In this document: positions 24,701 to 36,996 of the stretch, piece after piece
Position numbering within the stretch: position 1 is the stretch's first letter
How the letters are laid out: each line of letters starts with the position of its first letter
The notes under the pieces: generated by a model
Told to the model about the DNA's origin: nothing
Database searches by the model: none
The model's input: only the letters and a program-made list of their open reading frames with translations
Translations under genes and position numbers: made by a program
Origin: Diploscapter coronatus
Taxonomy: Eukaryota > Nematoda > Chromadorea > Rhabditida > Rhabditidae
Assembly: GCA_964036155.1 (NCBI GenBank)
Contig: OZ038423.1
Span: forward strand, 74,291,249-74,355,248
Direction: 5' to 3'
DNA: 64,000 bases

Positions 24701-27371
24701 TTTATGTATTAGCCACTTTTCCATTCCTTCAAGACTAAATAACTCTACCTCTTTATCATTCCTGATAATGTTGAGTTTCGTCAGAAGAGTGACGACGTCC
24801 ATGCCTTCAGAAATCTTGAGCAGAGCGCGAAGCAGCACCAAATCTGTGAGCAGACGCTTCTGCTTGTCGTTCAAATAGCACCTGAGGATAGTTTTAGAAA
24901 AGTTGGAATAAATTTTAGAATTGCAGAAATTGGTAGTCATTTGTCTCAAAAAGGAATAAACTTTGAAGATCATTGATCAAGGTTTCACTGACTGCTGAAA
25001 GTAGAGGAGAAAAACGAAGACATTGTCGAGGGGAATATGAACGCAAGTCTCTTTATCCCACTCCTGCATAGTGCGTATGAACTAAAACTCATAGAACGAT
25101 AGGAGAAGGAAGAAGCGCGCTTCCTCGTAAAGGAGGAAAAACGGGATGGGACATTCGTTCATTTCCTCTTGACAATAGTTCCGAATTTGCACCATCTATA
25201 AATTTTGCAGATGTTTAAAAACAGAATATTTCATATTCTCGTTAAAAATTCCTCTTCTATGCTTCAATTGCAGTAAAATTACATTCTAGCTAATACCTTG
25301 CGTTCCATGTTGAAAAGAAATAAAAACTCACATCCTGTCCCCAAGGCGCCTTTCCAACGACGATTCATGCCACACAGCTCGTAGACCCGTTTCGTTGTGC
25401 TCTTCACCGCTCTGAAATTCTCACTTTTCAAATTTCAAAGTGGTTAATTTCTACCTGAGCCCCAGAAATGGAGCATTGCTTGAGGTCCTTGAGACAGACG
25501 GTGATGATTTCGCACAGAGAGCGTTGAATTCGACGCAGGGAATCGGGCATCGAGACGTCGATGATCGAGAGACGACACTGCCAAATAATGGGTTACTATC
25601 GAGTATTTTCGAGATTATACAGATAAATATGTTTCAAAAGTAGTTCATATGAAATTAAAAGCCTGGCCTTCAATTCACGCAATGTAATCAAAAAATTAGA
25701 AACTCTAAAAAAATAGTGAAGAAAGTGTCTGACTGCATTATCGTCGATGGAGTGCTTGACGTTGTCGTCGAATCTCGGCACGAGCTTCACGGCCTTCACG
25801 TACAGTCGATCGATGGCGCGCTGCAACTGGCCGAAGCACGAAATCGAGGAGGTCGGGACGTCGGAGAACGCCTCAAAAATATAACATTGAATTTTCTCAA
25901 AGAATTTAGAAATTCCCGGTGTAAGTTTTAGAAAATCCTTGATAAAGTGCGATTTCAAGACAAGTATACCATAAATATTCAACAACGAGCCTCTTGAAAC
26001 ATACCACTCCTTTCGAACGATTGCTTGATTTGATTCGCTATAACAAAAATTTTACCTTGATCATTCCGTCTTTCTTCTTCTCTCGATACAAACGCAAGAT
26101 AAACGATTCTTGGAATGAGAAGAGCACTCTGTAAAGTAAAAATGAATAATAAACGTCTTATGATTGATAATGATACGAAGAACGAACTCTGTACATCAAA
26201 TCAGCCACAAAAGTGTTCATTTTGGCAGACTCTTGAAACAGGCCAAATCACTGCCATAACTTAACTACAAAATAAAACCTTGTTCTGGTAGTTGATGAGA
26301 CTTGAGGAAAATAACGAACTTGTGAGCCCGATAAACGAGTATGCAGGCGACGTTTTGGATGGGGATTCGACCGGTCAGCAGGTCGACGATCAGAATCCGA
26401 GAGGTGATGAACTGACACCCGCCCTCGAGGTAAATCGCTTCTCTGCAAATCAAAACTAAAGTTTTCTCATAAAAACGAAAACTTTACCGATCCTTTCCCA
26501 GAACTTCAGCAGTCAGAATCTTCGGCTCGCAAGGCACCTGAGCTTTGCGCAACTGCGAGATGAAATAATCCTGAAATAACAAACTTTGTAGAAAGGATTA
26601 CTGTAATTCATTTGTGAAGATTATTGAATATTTTCCAAGACATTTGCATTAGTAAGCAAATTTGCGAAAAAGAATATGTGAAAGATGGGGAAAATTCTAA
26701 TGACAATTGCAGGAAATGTTTTTCCAAATACGGATTACTGTAAATCATTTACCTCATCGAACTGGTTGGTGTTAAGCACGAGCGCGAGCGTCTTCTTCGT
26801 GGAGAACATGATCAGGTGCTCGAGGAAGAGACGCTCCATGCCGAGGCCTCTGAAAATCTACTTGTTAAGTTTAGCACTAAAATTTCTCGAAATTTCTAAT
26901 TTACAAAATATTATGTGCGAGGTTGAAACACTTGTATAACTTTCATGCAAATTCTAATATTTTGAAACTTTCTTCCGGATTTTTACATGTATCCACGTGA
27001 TAATAAATCTTATTTGACGTTATTTTTTAATCATACATCGAGAAACTTTCAGATTTGATCAATTTTGACAAATTATTAGTTTTTTGGTAAACAAGTTGCC
27101 GAATCAATCCTTTTCGCACTTCTAGCCTCTTGTATCTGTCAACGTTTCTTCTCAGTAACCCCTATTCCCAAAATTAGTGAAAATACAAGAAATGCAGATC
27201 TTCAAATTCCACTTACAGTGCCGAAATGAATAGGACGTCCTTGTCCATGGTCTCCAGAAGCAGATCTCTTTCGTAGGGCATAATCAGAAATGGTCCGTCC
27301 AAGGCTCGAGGCTCATCGGGACTTTCCTCATTCTCCGGATTCGTCACTTCTTCCGAATTCTCTTCGTCCAT
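12750..27371 (-). CDS. xpf-1: XPF/ERCC4 structure-specific DNA repair endonuclease
   Basis: Catalytic subunit of the XPF-ERCC1 nuclease, which cuts 5' of lesions in nucleotide excision and crosslink repair. Start 27371, five bases after a GTTTCAG acceptor (trans-splice site). N-terminal helicase-like half: exons 27371-27217, 26849-26753, 26570-26488, 26442-26320 ([24 protein letters not shown]), 26128-26056 ([12 protein letters not shown]), 25871-25734, 25577-25455, then several to 23306-23211. After a 7.2-kb intron (23210-16034) follow 16033 onward, 15705-15575, 15223-15075, 14930-14811 and the nuclease core: [23 protein letters not shown], then the catalytic ERKALDDL (about 14340). The C-terminus carries a helix-hairpin-helix region ([12 protein letters not shown]) and stops at 12750. 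Exons between about 25415 and 24990 are uncertain. Both halves match successive parts of one XPF protein in order. Confidence 0.9.
15237..15423. mobile_element. Palindromic MITE in XPF intron
   Basis: The two ends, TTTTATAATACC and GGTATTATAAAA, are inverted copies, and the match extends with mismatches for roughly 85 bases on each side of a short centre. Almost the whole 187 bases therefore folds into one long hairpin. No coding capacity. Confidence 0.65.
16034..19304. other. Distal part of the giant XPF intron, upstream of inositol synthase
   Basis: About 3.3 kb of AT-rich, locally pyrimidine-rich sequence without a supported exon on either strand. It must hold the promoter of the nested inositol-3-phosphate synthase gene. 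No XPF-like exon was found. Confidence 0.6.
19305..22720 (+). CDS. ISYNA1: Inositol-3-phosphate synthase (MIPS)
   Basis: Cytosolic NAD-dependent enzyme that converts glucose-6-phosphate to myo-inositol-3-phosphate, the entry step of inositol and phosphoinositide synthesis. Eleven exons in agreeing phase: 19305-19445, 19941-20103, 20153-20273, 20432-20594, 20798-20996, 21146-21258, 21304-21414, 21583-21756, 21801-21949, 22180-22336, 22523-22720 (562 aa). Seen: the NAD-binding loop [75 protein letters not shown] and [16 protein letters not shown], all hallmark MIPS blocks in order. The first exon is an unusual Asn/Gly/His/Ser-rich leader with NG repeats. The gene lies wholly inside an XPF intron on the opposite strand. 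A GA simple repeat (about 19799-19818) sits in intron 1. Confidence 0.96.
23369..23501. repeat. Long inverted repeat in XPF intron
   Basis: Arms of about 40 bases (23369-23410 and 23458-23501) share the core TTAACCACATGAA in inverted orientation. The centre is purine/pyrimidine-rich. Probably another short foldback element. Confidence 0.55.
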
Positions 27372-28068
27372 TTTTCTGAAACCGAAAAAATATAAAAATC
27401 AAAGCATGTTCAAAATAGCAAATGCGTGTGAAAACGCCAATCCGTAAAATTTTCTTTAAAAAAACCGCGATTTTTATTGACGGAAAGTATAACAATGAAA
27501 ATCAACAATTTCAGAATAACAGCGACTAAAATTCGAAAAAAAAATCAACAATAACCTTGAGAGGAAAGGAGAAATGGAGTGGACCTTCCATACTCCCAAT
27601 GACAATGACTCCATTGCGAAAAATCAAGAAGACTCAACAAGAATTGACAATGGAGCACATTTTTCCTGAAAAGTCGATATTAAAAAAAGAAAAAGGCAAT
27701 TAGCAATGCAGCGCTTTTCATTAATTCGGAGCAAAAGTGCTTCATTGCCAAAAACTAGGAAAGTCTCAGCAAAACTCGGCTGAGCATCTTTTCCTCGAAG
27801 AATTGAAAGTTCAACAATGAAACAAAATAATTCGGAATTGGGTGTGTTTTATGATTTCAAAAGAAAAACAACCGTGCTCAATTGCAAAGAGCCAAAAAGG
27901 TTCACTAATTGCCAACAGAGGGTATTTTTTTCTCGGGAATTCAGCAGATAACAAACTCAAAGAAAATCTGCTCCGTTGACTAAAGTTCAAAAAGTCAATG
28001 AAGCGCGTTTTTCTTCACTGACAAAAATAAACTACCTTTCTGCAAATAAAATTTGAACACTTTTCAAA
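27372..28068. other. XPF-WDR3 intergenic region with degenerate repeats
   Basis: No coding exon seen. Segments beginning near 27611, 27743 and 27875 resemble one another loosely (an ATTGC start, an A-rich block, a GGAGCA/GAGCAT-like block, then TTTTTCCT/CTCG), about 132 bases apart. Both genes run leftward, so this is the 3' flank of WDR3 and the outron region of XPF. Confidence 0.4.
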
Positions 28069-31000
28069 TCAGACGATGGTTTTAACGATGGCTTTTCTCT
28101 GTTTCTTCTTGTTTGCCTTCTTCTTATCGATGGCTGACAAATCGGAGAAGAAAACGTTGCCGGAAGACTCCTCGATGTCCAGTTGAAGCAGCTTCAGAGC
28201 AGCGAAATTGAAGGCAACCTTTTCCTGAAACATAGACATTTATTCTCAAGTAGAAAAAAAACTACTGATTTAGGTAAGTTTCAAAGAATGCTTGTAAAAA
28301 CAAGTTTTGTATTAGAATTAATTCATCGGAGAAAGTTGTGAAAAAATTTAAAAAATCATGATTTATAAAATTTGGATAGTTTAAGCAATTATCGACATTT
28401 TACAAAATATAGCATTGACTATGCTTCAAAAAACCTTATTATCTCTCGTTGCTCGAATGATCGTTTCCGATGAAACTTGTATGTAAAATAGAAGAGATAC
28501 TGACCCGAACATCCTCGATGCCCTGCATCATCTCCTTTCTGAGCTGCTCGACGACAGTCGCCGACTCAGGTGTCGCCACCAGCTGCATCACGTGGATCCT
28601 GAAAATTGCTGAACATCAACCCCAATAAACAATCTAGTCAAATTTTCTTTCAGAAAGTTTGAAACAATTGCAAATTGCTATGTATCAGTTGCGTGCGAAA
28701 TTCTTATTTCGATTCGAAAAACTCGATGTCGAGATAATTCTAGTAATCGCGATTTTGAACTTTGACAAAATCATTAAATTTGAAAAGGCCATGCAAATTG
28801 TCGAGTCAAATTATTGTTTATCAGATATCTATTGTAAAGATTAATGACACCTACTTGATCAGGAATAGTGCAGTTCTGGAGGCGAATTCGACTTTGTAGT
28901 GCTGCTTGGCGCAGGCCGACAGGGAGAGGAGAATGTCGTGCACATGGCTGAAGGGAACCAGTAGAAGGGCACGTTCCAATTCACTAAAATTAGGAAAAAA
29001 GTCAGATTTGAGAAATATTTCACGCCTTATTTTAGTTCTTTTCAGCGATTTAAAAACCTAATTTATTAGAGTCACGTTAAATCTCTGCACGTAAAAATTT
29101 GTTTAATGACTCTTTTCAAATCTGAGATTCGTACCTCGGACGAGCTCTCATCAAAGTGTCCAAAATGAAGTGATCGAGACTTTTGCTGTTGAACGTCTTG
29201 ATCAGGATGTGCGGTTCTTCCTGAAAAAGACAGGTTTCATTTTTTTTTAGAAAAAGCCGAACCTTATTATTCGGATCCAAGTTCTTGACTCGTTCATTTC
29301 GCACGATGTCGACGGCTTCAATGATATTTTCTGCCTGCAACTTATTGCATCAAAAATTGCAGACTTCAAAATGCTACCAAATACTTTTCATACTCGAATG
29401 AATGTACCGTGCCGTTTCTTCCATAAATAAAAACTTCTCAATAAAATTTCCAAGTAAAAAATTCTTTAGTTTCCGAAGATCCATAATTTTCGTTATTTAT
29501 TCTCAGGGTTGTTGGGAGCTCGGGTATTTTGACTTTGATACAAGTACAGCAATGATTTGTCGGTGCCAATGGGCAATGGGCATCCCTATTTTTCTGCATC
29601 TTGCAAATTTCGAACCCAAATCTTCGAAACTTCTGATTTTATGAAGCACTCCTCTCAAATACTCTCATCAGAGCAGAAAACTCGACTAACCGCTTGAAGT
29701 GCATTGGAAGTTTTGATGGTAGCGAGTCCGGCCTCTGCCTCCGTCGATTCCCCAGGCACCGCATCTTCTTCAGCACCCAATTTACGTTCATAATCTTCTT
29801 CTCTGAAATTCTTTCATCATCTATTCATTTTTGCGCAAAAATTGATTTTGTCAAAATTATTACCATGCTACCATTTGGCACCTATACCAAAGTACCATTA
29901 CCTACTTCTCATATCCCACCAGACCTAGGGAGGGTGGCCGTCAGGAGGCCTTCGCGACCTATCCCCAATATATTCTCTTAATAAATATATCTTTCCAGCC
30001 TGTACAGGGTGGAAAATAAATACTGTTGACAACTTTACAACGCCGTTTGCACAAATGACGTCGTTTTTTATAATTTCTTTTTTATTTTTATGAAATCGCC
30101 GTGCCTTATTTTAGTTATTTATCCGAGTTTTAAAACATTTCAATTGTTAACTTCCGAATGGCAGCCCCGAATACAAAGCGCTTTATAATCATCGAGTTTC
30201 ACAAGCAAAAACACAGCAATAAAACAATCGCTCGACTGCTCAAAGCGTCACGACAAGTGGTCTAATGCCATATCAAACTATTCAAGGAGGCTGGCTCTAC
30301 TTCTGACAGATCTCGTTCCGGCCACCCAAAAACTTTCAACGTCGCCAGAGCCAAGAAACTTATCAGGATGCGAATTAAGCAAAATCTCAAAAAGTTAATC
30401 CGGAAAATGGCTCAAAACCTGAACATCAATCACATAGCCACCCGTTCAATTGTTATAAAGGATCTCAAGCTCAAGCCCTACAAGCTCTAAAACTTTCACG
30501 ACCTAACTCCCAATGATATGGTCGTACGGGTTCAAAGATGTAAGCAGTTACTGCAACGACTTTCTGCTGGCACGCATTCGACTATTGTGTTCAACGATGA
30601 GAAATTCTTCGTTGTACTCCATTGTGGAAGCTGTCAGCAACCGTCCAAACGACTATATTATTGCTCCAGATGTCTCTGCTGCCAATTCAAGTGGTCGAAA
30701 CATTGGAGGAAAGACTCATTCCCAATCTGTGATGGTTTGAACAGTCGCGACTTCGGACGAAAAATCGCCATTGGTCCTCGTTAAGAAAGGGCTGAAAATC
30801 AACAAAGAAGTCTACCAAGATGCGATCTTCGAGGATATTCTCCTTCCTTGGACCCAAACCAACTTCAGACAACGTTCCTGGACCTATCAACGAGATTCCA
30901 CCCTCACCCACAAAGCCAAATCCGTGCAACAATGGTACCACGCAAATATGCCCGATTTCATTGGCTCCTCTCAACGGCCTCCTATTCCCCCGATTTGAAC

Positions 31001-34000
31001 CCCTGGATTATAGCATATGAAATGAATTGTAGAAAAAGGCTTGTTCGACATCCCACACCACTTTAGAATCCCTCAAATGAGCTTTGACGAAAGCCTGGGC
31101 CAATCGCGACCTGAACTTCATCCGAAATTCAGTCGACTCATTCCCTCGAGAACTCCGGCGCTGTATCAAAGCCAATGGGGGTTATTTTGAAAATTGTTAG
31201 TTGATTTTTGTTTCTGAAGACTTAAATAAATTATTTATAAAAAACGGCTTTTAATTTGAACGCTTATTCCCTTTTTACGGCGAAAAATATTTTGTCAACA
31301 GTATTTATTTTCCACCCTGTATTTATCCAAATCCTCACAATTGTCACCTGGCATCATAACTATGGTTTCGCTCTTGCGACCTACCCTCCCGCATATTTTC
31401 TTCGTCTGGCGAAAGTGCTCCCTAGTTTGTATCCCATGCATGGCACTCCTAGGTTCGTTGATAAGTTTCACAAAGTTCTTTTTCGTTATCCGTTCATTCA
31501 CACAGGTTAACTTGTGTTCCTAATTTTTTGCATTTTACCAAGCACCTGCTGCCCCAGGACCCATTTGGTACCCGACCTGGTAATGGGAAAAGATAGATGA
31601 ACGACTGGGGAAAAGAGTTGAAAAGGTAACATGACCGTCCAGATTCGAACTGGAGATTTTTGGATCCCCCTTGCCTGCCGCCTTTGCCGCCGGATTCCAA
31701 CGCCTTAACCACTAGGCTACGGCCACTCGAAATCATTTGCATGCTATTTGGGACTATCAAAAGAAAAGCGCATCATCAAAACTGTTTCGCTTTTTTTTGC
31801 GATTTTACCATGCGTTTGGCTTTGAGCTTCCCTCTATGCGAAAATGAGTCAGCCTTCATTAGAGCGCACCCGGTATTGATAAACAAAGCTAGATGGTAAA
31901 GAGAAGATAGCAAATTAGGCCACTTATGAAAATGGATATTTTTATGAGAAGTTTGCTGAAAGGAGGAGAAAAATAGAATAAATTGAAAGGCGTCTTACCT
32001 TTGCATTTCTTCCTCTTCTTCCAGAACGATAATTTCTTCGGTAAGCTGCCAGCACCGCAGAGATTTGTCATGGGAAGCAGAAAACTGCAAAATTTTCTAT
32101 TTTTGAAAAGAAAGGATTGTGATTTTTGAAAAATAACTGAGCAACGCTTTTGAAAACTTCAACTTCGAAGATTTTAAAATCTGTTCTCCCCTTTTCAATT
32201 CGAAAATGTTCGAAAAGAGGACAAGTGAAAAGGTGGGGAAAGAAGAGAAAATCAACAAAAAGAGAGCGCTCTTCTATCTATTGCGAAAGAAAACAAAGTA
32301 GCTTATCAATATTATGCAAAATTGGAAGAAAATAGAGCTGAAACATGTTTGAGGATTAAAAATAAAAATGATAAAAATAATGGAAAGCCACCCACCAATA
32401 GATTTGAGTTGGAAGTTTGTACGATGGCGCGAATTTCAGCGGAATGCCTGTCGAGAGTTTGAACGAGGCGAAATTTCTTCGCGTCCCATTGCTTGATCTG
32501 AAAAGAATAAAAATAATATGATTGTCGAAAAAAATGAAAAAAATTCAGCATTTTTCCTGGCTATTTGGAAGAATGAATTCATCAGTTTTACAGCCCCTCC
32601 AAATATAATAGAATCTGTAGATTTAGTTTTAGGTGTTTCTCGAGTGTAATAAATAAAAGAAAAAAACTATAGCTGGAAAAATTAGATTAGTTCTTACCTT
32701 TCCATCCTTTCCAGCCGACCAAAACAGAACATCCTCCTCGCTCTCGTGCATAAACATTACCGCTGTCACTACATCATCATGAGCATGGAACGATTTGTGA
32801 CAGTCCCCGAAATCGAGGCCCCAGATTTTTACCGATTTATCAGCAGATCCGGTCACACACAATTTGCTGTCCTAAAACTTTAAAATAAATCATCTTTTAG
32901 AGAAAAGATGGAACTTGAAGATCCAGCTTTGAACATATTCGTGGTATGTTTCATAAAACGGATTTCAAAGAAAAAATGATAAGTAGTCACACGATCGCTA
33001 TAAAGTTCAATGAGAAAAACAAGAAACTTGCCGGTGAGGATGACACGCATGTGACCGGAAGAGAGTGGCCGTAAAGGGAAACGAAGAACTTCAGAGTGTC
33101 CAGGAAATAGACCGAGGCTGTGTTGTTGAGCAGGGACACGATCAGGAACTGAAACTGTTGGAATTGATTGAAAGTCGATAGCTCAGTTGGAGCATTTCTT
33201 GTGCAAAATTTCTAAGTAGATCTTTGAGACATGCGAATCGATTGAAATTATTAACGCTCATTTCTGACAGGGAAAGATATTTAAAATTGCTTTGAAGCTT
33301 GCTTAACAAATGAAAAACTTCAAATTCATAAAATACAACAAATTGTTGTAAAACTAATCAATAAAAGTCCTGCTGTTGAAAACAAGTTTGGACATACTTT
33401 TCCGTTAGGCGTAATCGAGCATCCCAGAGCCTCATCAGGCAGTTCGAGGATTTTCGTCTTCTTCACGGACATTCGTTTTCTCGTTCCCTCTGTGACCATT
33501 TGATAAGTCCAGAAGATCACCTTCTTGTCCGCTGAAGCAGAGATGAATCCCTAAATTAGGGAGCAGTAAACATGTTTTCGAATTTAAAAAATCGATGTCT
33601 AACTGAAGAGAGCTATGGAAAATAGAAAATGATCAAAATTGTTCTAAGTCGACAATTTCAGCTTACCGACTTATCAGGAAGCTCGACGAGTGCCCAAATA
33701 GCTCCTTCATGCTCTGTTCGAGACTCCAGCATTTCAGTTGTCGCCAATTTCCAAACTCCAATTGATCCGTCCTGAAATAGATCAACTGTTCTAGTTTAGT
33801 GTGAACAGTGCAGGTTCTTTGAAGAGCAATACAATTTCGACGAAACTTATTAAGAATTCCCACCTTGGATCCAGTGATGATGTATTCATCGCCAACCGTG
33901 AACATGACGGACACAATTTCCTGCACTTCTTCATCCGACAGATTCGCGATCGGACGCAGTGAGTGCGTGCTCCAAACGATCAACTGAAAATTCTAATTTA

Positions 34001-36996
34001 TTTTAAAAATCGACGAAACAAAATGTTTCATAGAATGAGTAAATTCGAGGTGAATCAGGATGAAGTGATCCATTTTTGCTTACTAAAATCAACTTTCAAT
34101 TCACCTCATCTCCCGCACAGGACACGATCGCGTTGTTCGAGTTCGACACTGACAGACCGCGGACGTCGTGACGGTGACCGAACTGGAAATAACAATAAGT
34201 TGAAATCGAAAAATAATTCAAATAAAGAATTTAAAAAATTCGAAGTTGAACGAATTTCTTTAATCCCATTATTTCTGCTGTAGAAGATCAAAAATTCACA
34301 AGAAAAATTCTCTACCTTATTCATATTTGCCAGCATTTGCGATGAGATTTTGTTGTCAGCGGGATCGAATTGCGTTTTGATCCAGAGAATCGAGTTGGTC
34401 GAAGTCAGAGCGAACATCTTGTATTCCTGCATCGAATTGACCGCCTTCGCATTGTCGTGCGAGAAATCCACACATTTGAACTTGGTTCTAAATTTAGCCA
34501 ATTGAAAAAAACGCAGTAAAAATAACTCAGAAAAATTATTTTTGAAAAATAGTAATATGCTCACTTTGAAGGCATTCCTTCGAAGGATAGATCACCGATC
34601 CTGGACAGAAGAATCGTCACGTCTTTCCGAATTTCATCTTCCGTAACAACAAGAGACGAATCGCCCTCGCTGAAAGTTGTTTATTTTATTACCGTAGATG
34701 CTTTTCTTTAAAATCAATGTAAGATTTCCAGAGTATTATTTAAGTAGCAATGGGGAATACCTAATTTCGATGATATAATTTATCGCTTTCAATATCAAAT
34801 CTTCAAGATTTTAACTTCGAATTTTAAAGAAATCAAATGTGCTTCATTCCGTTTTCAATAAAAAAAATTATACATTTCTGGAAGTATTGTAGTTTCTCAA
34901 GTACCTTCTAATCATCATAAGCGAAAATTACACAAAAATAAAAATAGACCAACCTTGCTGCCCGTTTCTTGGCTTTCTTGAGCTTCTTCGTGATTCGACT
35001 CTTCGTTTCCTCCTCAGAAAAGACTCGATAGAAGTCAGCTGCACGGTCTGATCCCTAAAACAAGCGTTTTCCTTCTACAAATAAGTTACGCAAAGCATAC
35101 CAAGCAAAGCAGCAGTTTTCCGTCTGGAGACAGAACCAATTGAAGAGCTCGTCCCTTGCCCTGTCGCAGGAGCTTTCCACGGGTATTCACTCGGACGAAG
35201 TTCTGAAAGAAAAATGAATTTGCACTTTATCAATCCGGCTAAAGCATGAAATTGCTAATGGTTTTTTGCTATTTATATATCTTACAAACGAAACATACAT
35301 TAGCCATGCTGCCAAGTTCCTGAATGCCTTCGCTCTTCTCTGTCAGGGCCTTTTTCGTATCTGAAATGGAATTCTTCGAAAAATCATCTAAACAATTTCA
35401 AAATTATTATTACCCGGCTCCTTATTCTCAGCATCATCTTCACCCTGTTCTGGTTTGATCCAGTTGAGTTCGAACACGATCAACTCAACTTCGGCAGTAG
35501 CGACCACGAGGATCGACTCGTCACGAAGAAGGGCAAAGGAGTAGATCTGAAATTTTACTTTTTTATCAAACCTCGAAAAAAATCAAGAAAAGAATAATCA
35601 TGAGCCGATTTCCTTCTACGATGGTATTCAAAATATTATTAAAATCGTAGAATTTTATAAGTTTCGAAAAATTCGAATAATCAATGGAATTTTGCACTTG
35701 ATAAACTTGTTTTGTGAGAAAATTAAAAACAAAAATCAACCTCGCTCTGATTCTCCGCAATCGTGTAGAAGCAGCTCTGACTGGCACAGCTCCAGAATTT
35801 CACGAATGAATCCTTCGAGCTGCAAATTGAAAATAAAAATAAGAAGAAAATGAAAAAAAAAACCAGAAACTCACGAAGAGATGAGAATCTGATCGTTTCT
35901 GACGAACTGAAGCTGAGTGACCGAGTCCTTGTGCCCATTCAGCCGATACAGACCGCGCTCTGCTACTATGTCCCACAGAATTATCGTGCAGTCCTGCAAT
36001 TTTGAAGATAAAATCGAAGTTTTTAGCTAGGAGGAAAATAAGTTCGATTCCAATTTGGGAAAAATAGTTATACTGAAGATTTTAGTGTTGCCTTTGGATT
36101 TTTCAATTTGAAATCCTACTCGTTTCTAATTTTTTTCCTTTTCAAACGTTAGGAATTGCACTTTTAGTGTATTATCCTTGTAAAAGTCTATTTTTAATTT
36201 GGAAATAATCGGACCTTTCCTCCACTCGCTAAAGTCAGTCCATCTGTGCTGAATTCCAAACAGTTCACCGCTTTTCGATGGCCCATGAATACGACTGGCG
36301 GGTTTTCTACAAGAATAAATAAATAAAAATACTATTCATAAGCTATATAGAAAGTGCACGAAAAGTTCATGCACACTTTCTGTCTGTTTGGTCAAGAATA
36401 TTTGAAGTCACGAGGCTAGACAGGAATTTTCCTTCAGAAAGTAGAAACTTTAAATGTCCCACCAGATTCCCTATCATAGAGTCGAATCGCCCCGTCAGAA
36501 TACCCGATGGCGAGCCATTTCTTGTCGCTGCTCAACTTCAAACACGTCGCCGGCTTCGTCGAATCGCACACTTCGCCGATCTGAAAATTACAGTTCGCAA
36601 AAAATGTTGTGAAAAATAGCTCAAAATATAAAGCTAGCAATAGGATTTCAGACTATAATGAAATATATATTTCTTGAAACCTACGATTTTTTCCCAAAAC
36701 ATGGTCAAAGACATTAATTTTTCAAAATATTTAGGGTTTTAGGACGAGTTCATACTAGAAAAATGAGTTCTTGCGTCTCTTTTCAACGAGGTTTAGATTC
36801 TTGTTTTCGTAGTATAGAACTGCCTTCAGAAAAGTCAAACCTTATCAGCAGTCCTGAGATTGTAGACGTGGACGGCTTCACAGGCCGTGACGGCACAGGA
36901 CACGTTCGTTAGAGCCACGACTGCACCGTTCTGCGAAGCAACGCAACCACACGAGCCGCTGTGCTCGAAACGCAGATAGTCTTTTGTAATGCCCAT
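28069..36996 (-). CDS. WDR3: WDR3/Utp12, SSU processome WD-repeat protein
   Basis: Nucleolar WD40 protein of the UTP-B complex, needed for 18S rRNA processing. Start at 36996, two bases after a TTCCAG acceptor; opens [14 protein letters not shown]. Exons include 36996-36841, about 36580-36462, 36308-36215 ([16 protein letters not shown]), the [18 protein letters not shown] exon, 33984-33864, 33552-33400, 32871-32700 ([16 protein letters not shown], the most diagnostic block), 32500-32390 (IKQWDAKKF), about 32083-31999, 29812-29690, 28985-28855 ([19 protein letters not shown]) and 28226-28069. Two beta-propellers of WD repeats are followed by the helical Utp12 domain and a Lys-rich nucleolar-type tail ([18 protein letters not shown]). 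The intron 31998-29813 contains a transposon, a MITE and a tRNA-like element. Internal exon limits are partly approximate. Confidence 0.93.
30005..31319 (+). mobile_element. Tc1/mariner-type transposon, 1.3 kb, inactive
   Basis: Perfect 28-bp terminal inverted repeats (30005-30032 and 31292-31319, starting CAGGGTGGAAAATAAATA) flanked by TA on both sides (30003-30004, 31320-31321), the mariner target duplication. The inside is a decayed transposase. It sits in a WDR3 intron, on the strand opposite to the gene. Confidence 0.93.
30158..31200 (+). pseudogene. Mariner-family transposase remnant
   Basis: Reading starts [17 protein letters not shown] and shows a helix-turn-helix DNA-binding region. 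Stops interrupt it near 30263 and 30488, followed by frame changes. Catalytic-core blocks survive in different frames: FNDEKFF (first Asp), [17 protein letters not shown] (second region) and SPDLNP (third Asp). The end resembles the usual mariner C-terminus at TAG 31198-31200. Terminal repeats are perfect while the gene is broken, so mobilisation in trans or recent loss is possible. Confidence 0.9.
31534..31730 (-). mobile_element. Candidate tRNA-derived SINE
   Basis: A tRNA-like head (31726-31631) is followed on the minus strand by a ~100-bp body (GTCGGGTACCAAATGGG, then CCTGGGGCAG) and an A-rich end. Flanks AATTTTTTGCAT (31522-31533) and AATCATTTGCAT (31731-31742) match at 10 of 12 bases, like a target-site duplication. 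Several TTTT runs in the body argue against long Pol III transcripts, so a plain tRNA gene remains possible. Confidence 0.4.
31631..31726 (-). tRNA. tRNA-Arg(CCG)-like cloverleaf with a 24-nt intron
   Basis: Ninety-six bases fold as a tRNA: acceptor GTGGCCG/CGGTCAT (7 pairs, two G-U), U8-A9, D-arm GCC/GGC with GG in the loop, anticodon stem TTGGA/TCCAA, T-arm TCCAG-TTCGAAT-CTGGA. The A box (TAGCCTAGTGG) and B box (AGTTCGAATCT) are present. The anticodon would be CCG (31693-31691), with 24 extra bases right after position 37, the normal intron site. TTTT follows about six bases beyond the 3' end. It lies antisense-neutral (same strand) inside a WDR3 intron. It may instead be the head of a SINE. 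Confidence 0.5.

Larger units (their letters stand above)
29920..31429. mobile_element. hAT-like MITE split by a mariner insertion
   Basis: The left end CAGACCTAGGGAGG at 29920 and the inverted right end CCCTAGTTTG ending at 31429 belong to the CAGACCTAGGG family. Flanks are TATCCCAC (29912-29919) and TATCCCAT (31430-31437), a 7-of-8 target duplication of hAT length. Without the inner mariner the element is about 195 bp, typical of a MITE. Confidence 0.55.

Noticed and set aside
33177..33245. tRNA-like A box (GATAGCTCAGTTGGAGCAT) in a WDR3 intron
   Set aside because: No acceptor stem, and only a poor B box; at most a decayed tRNA fragment.
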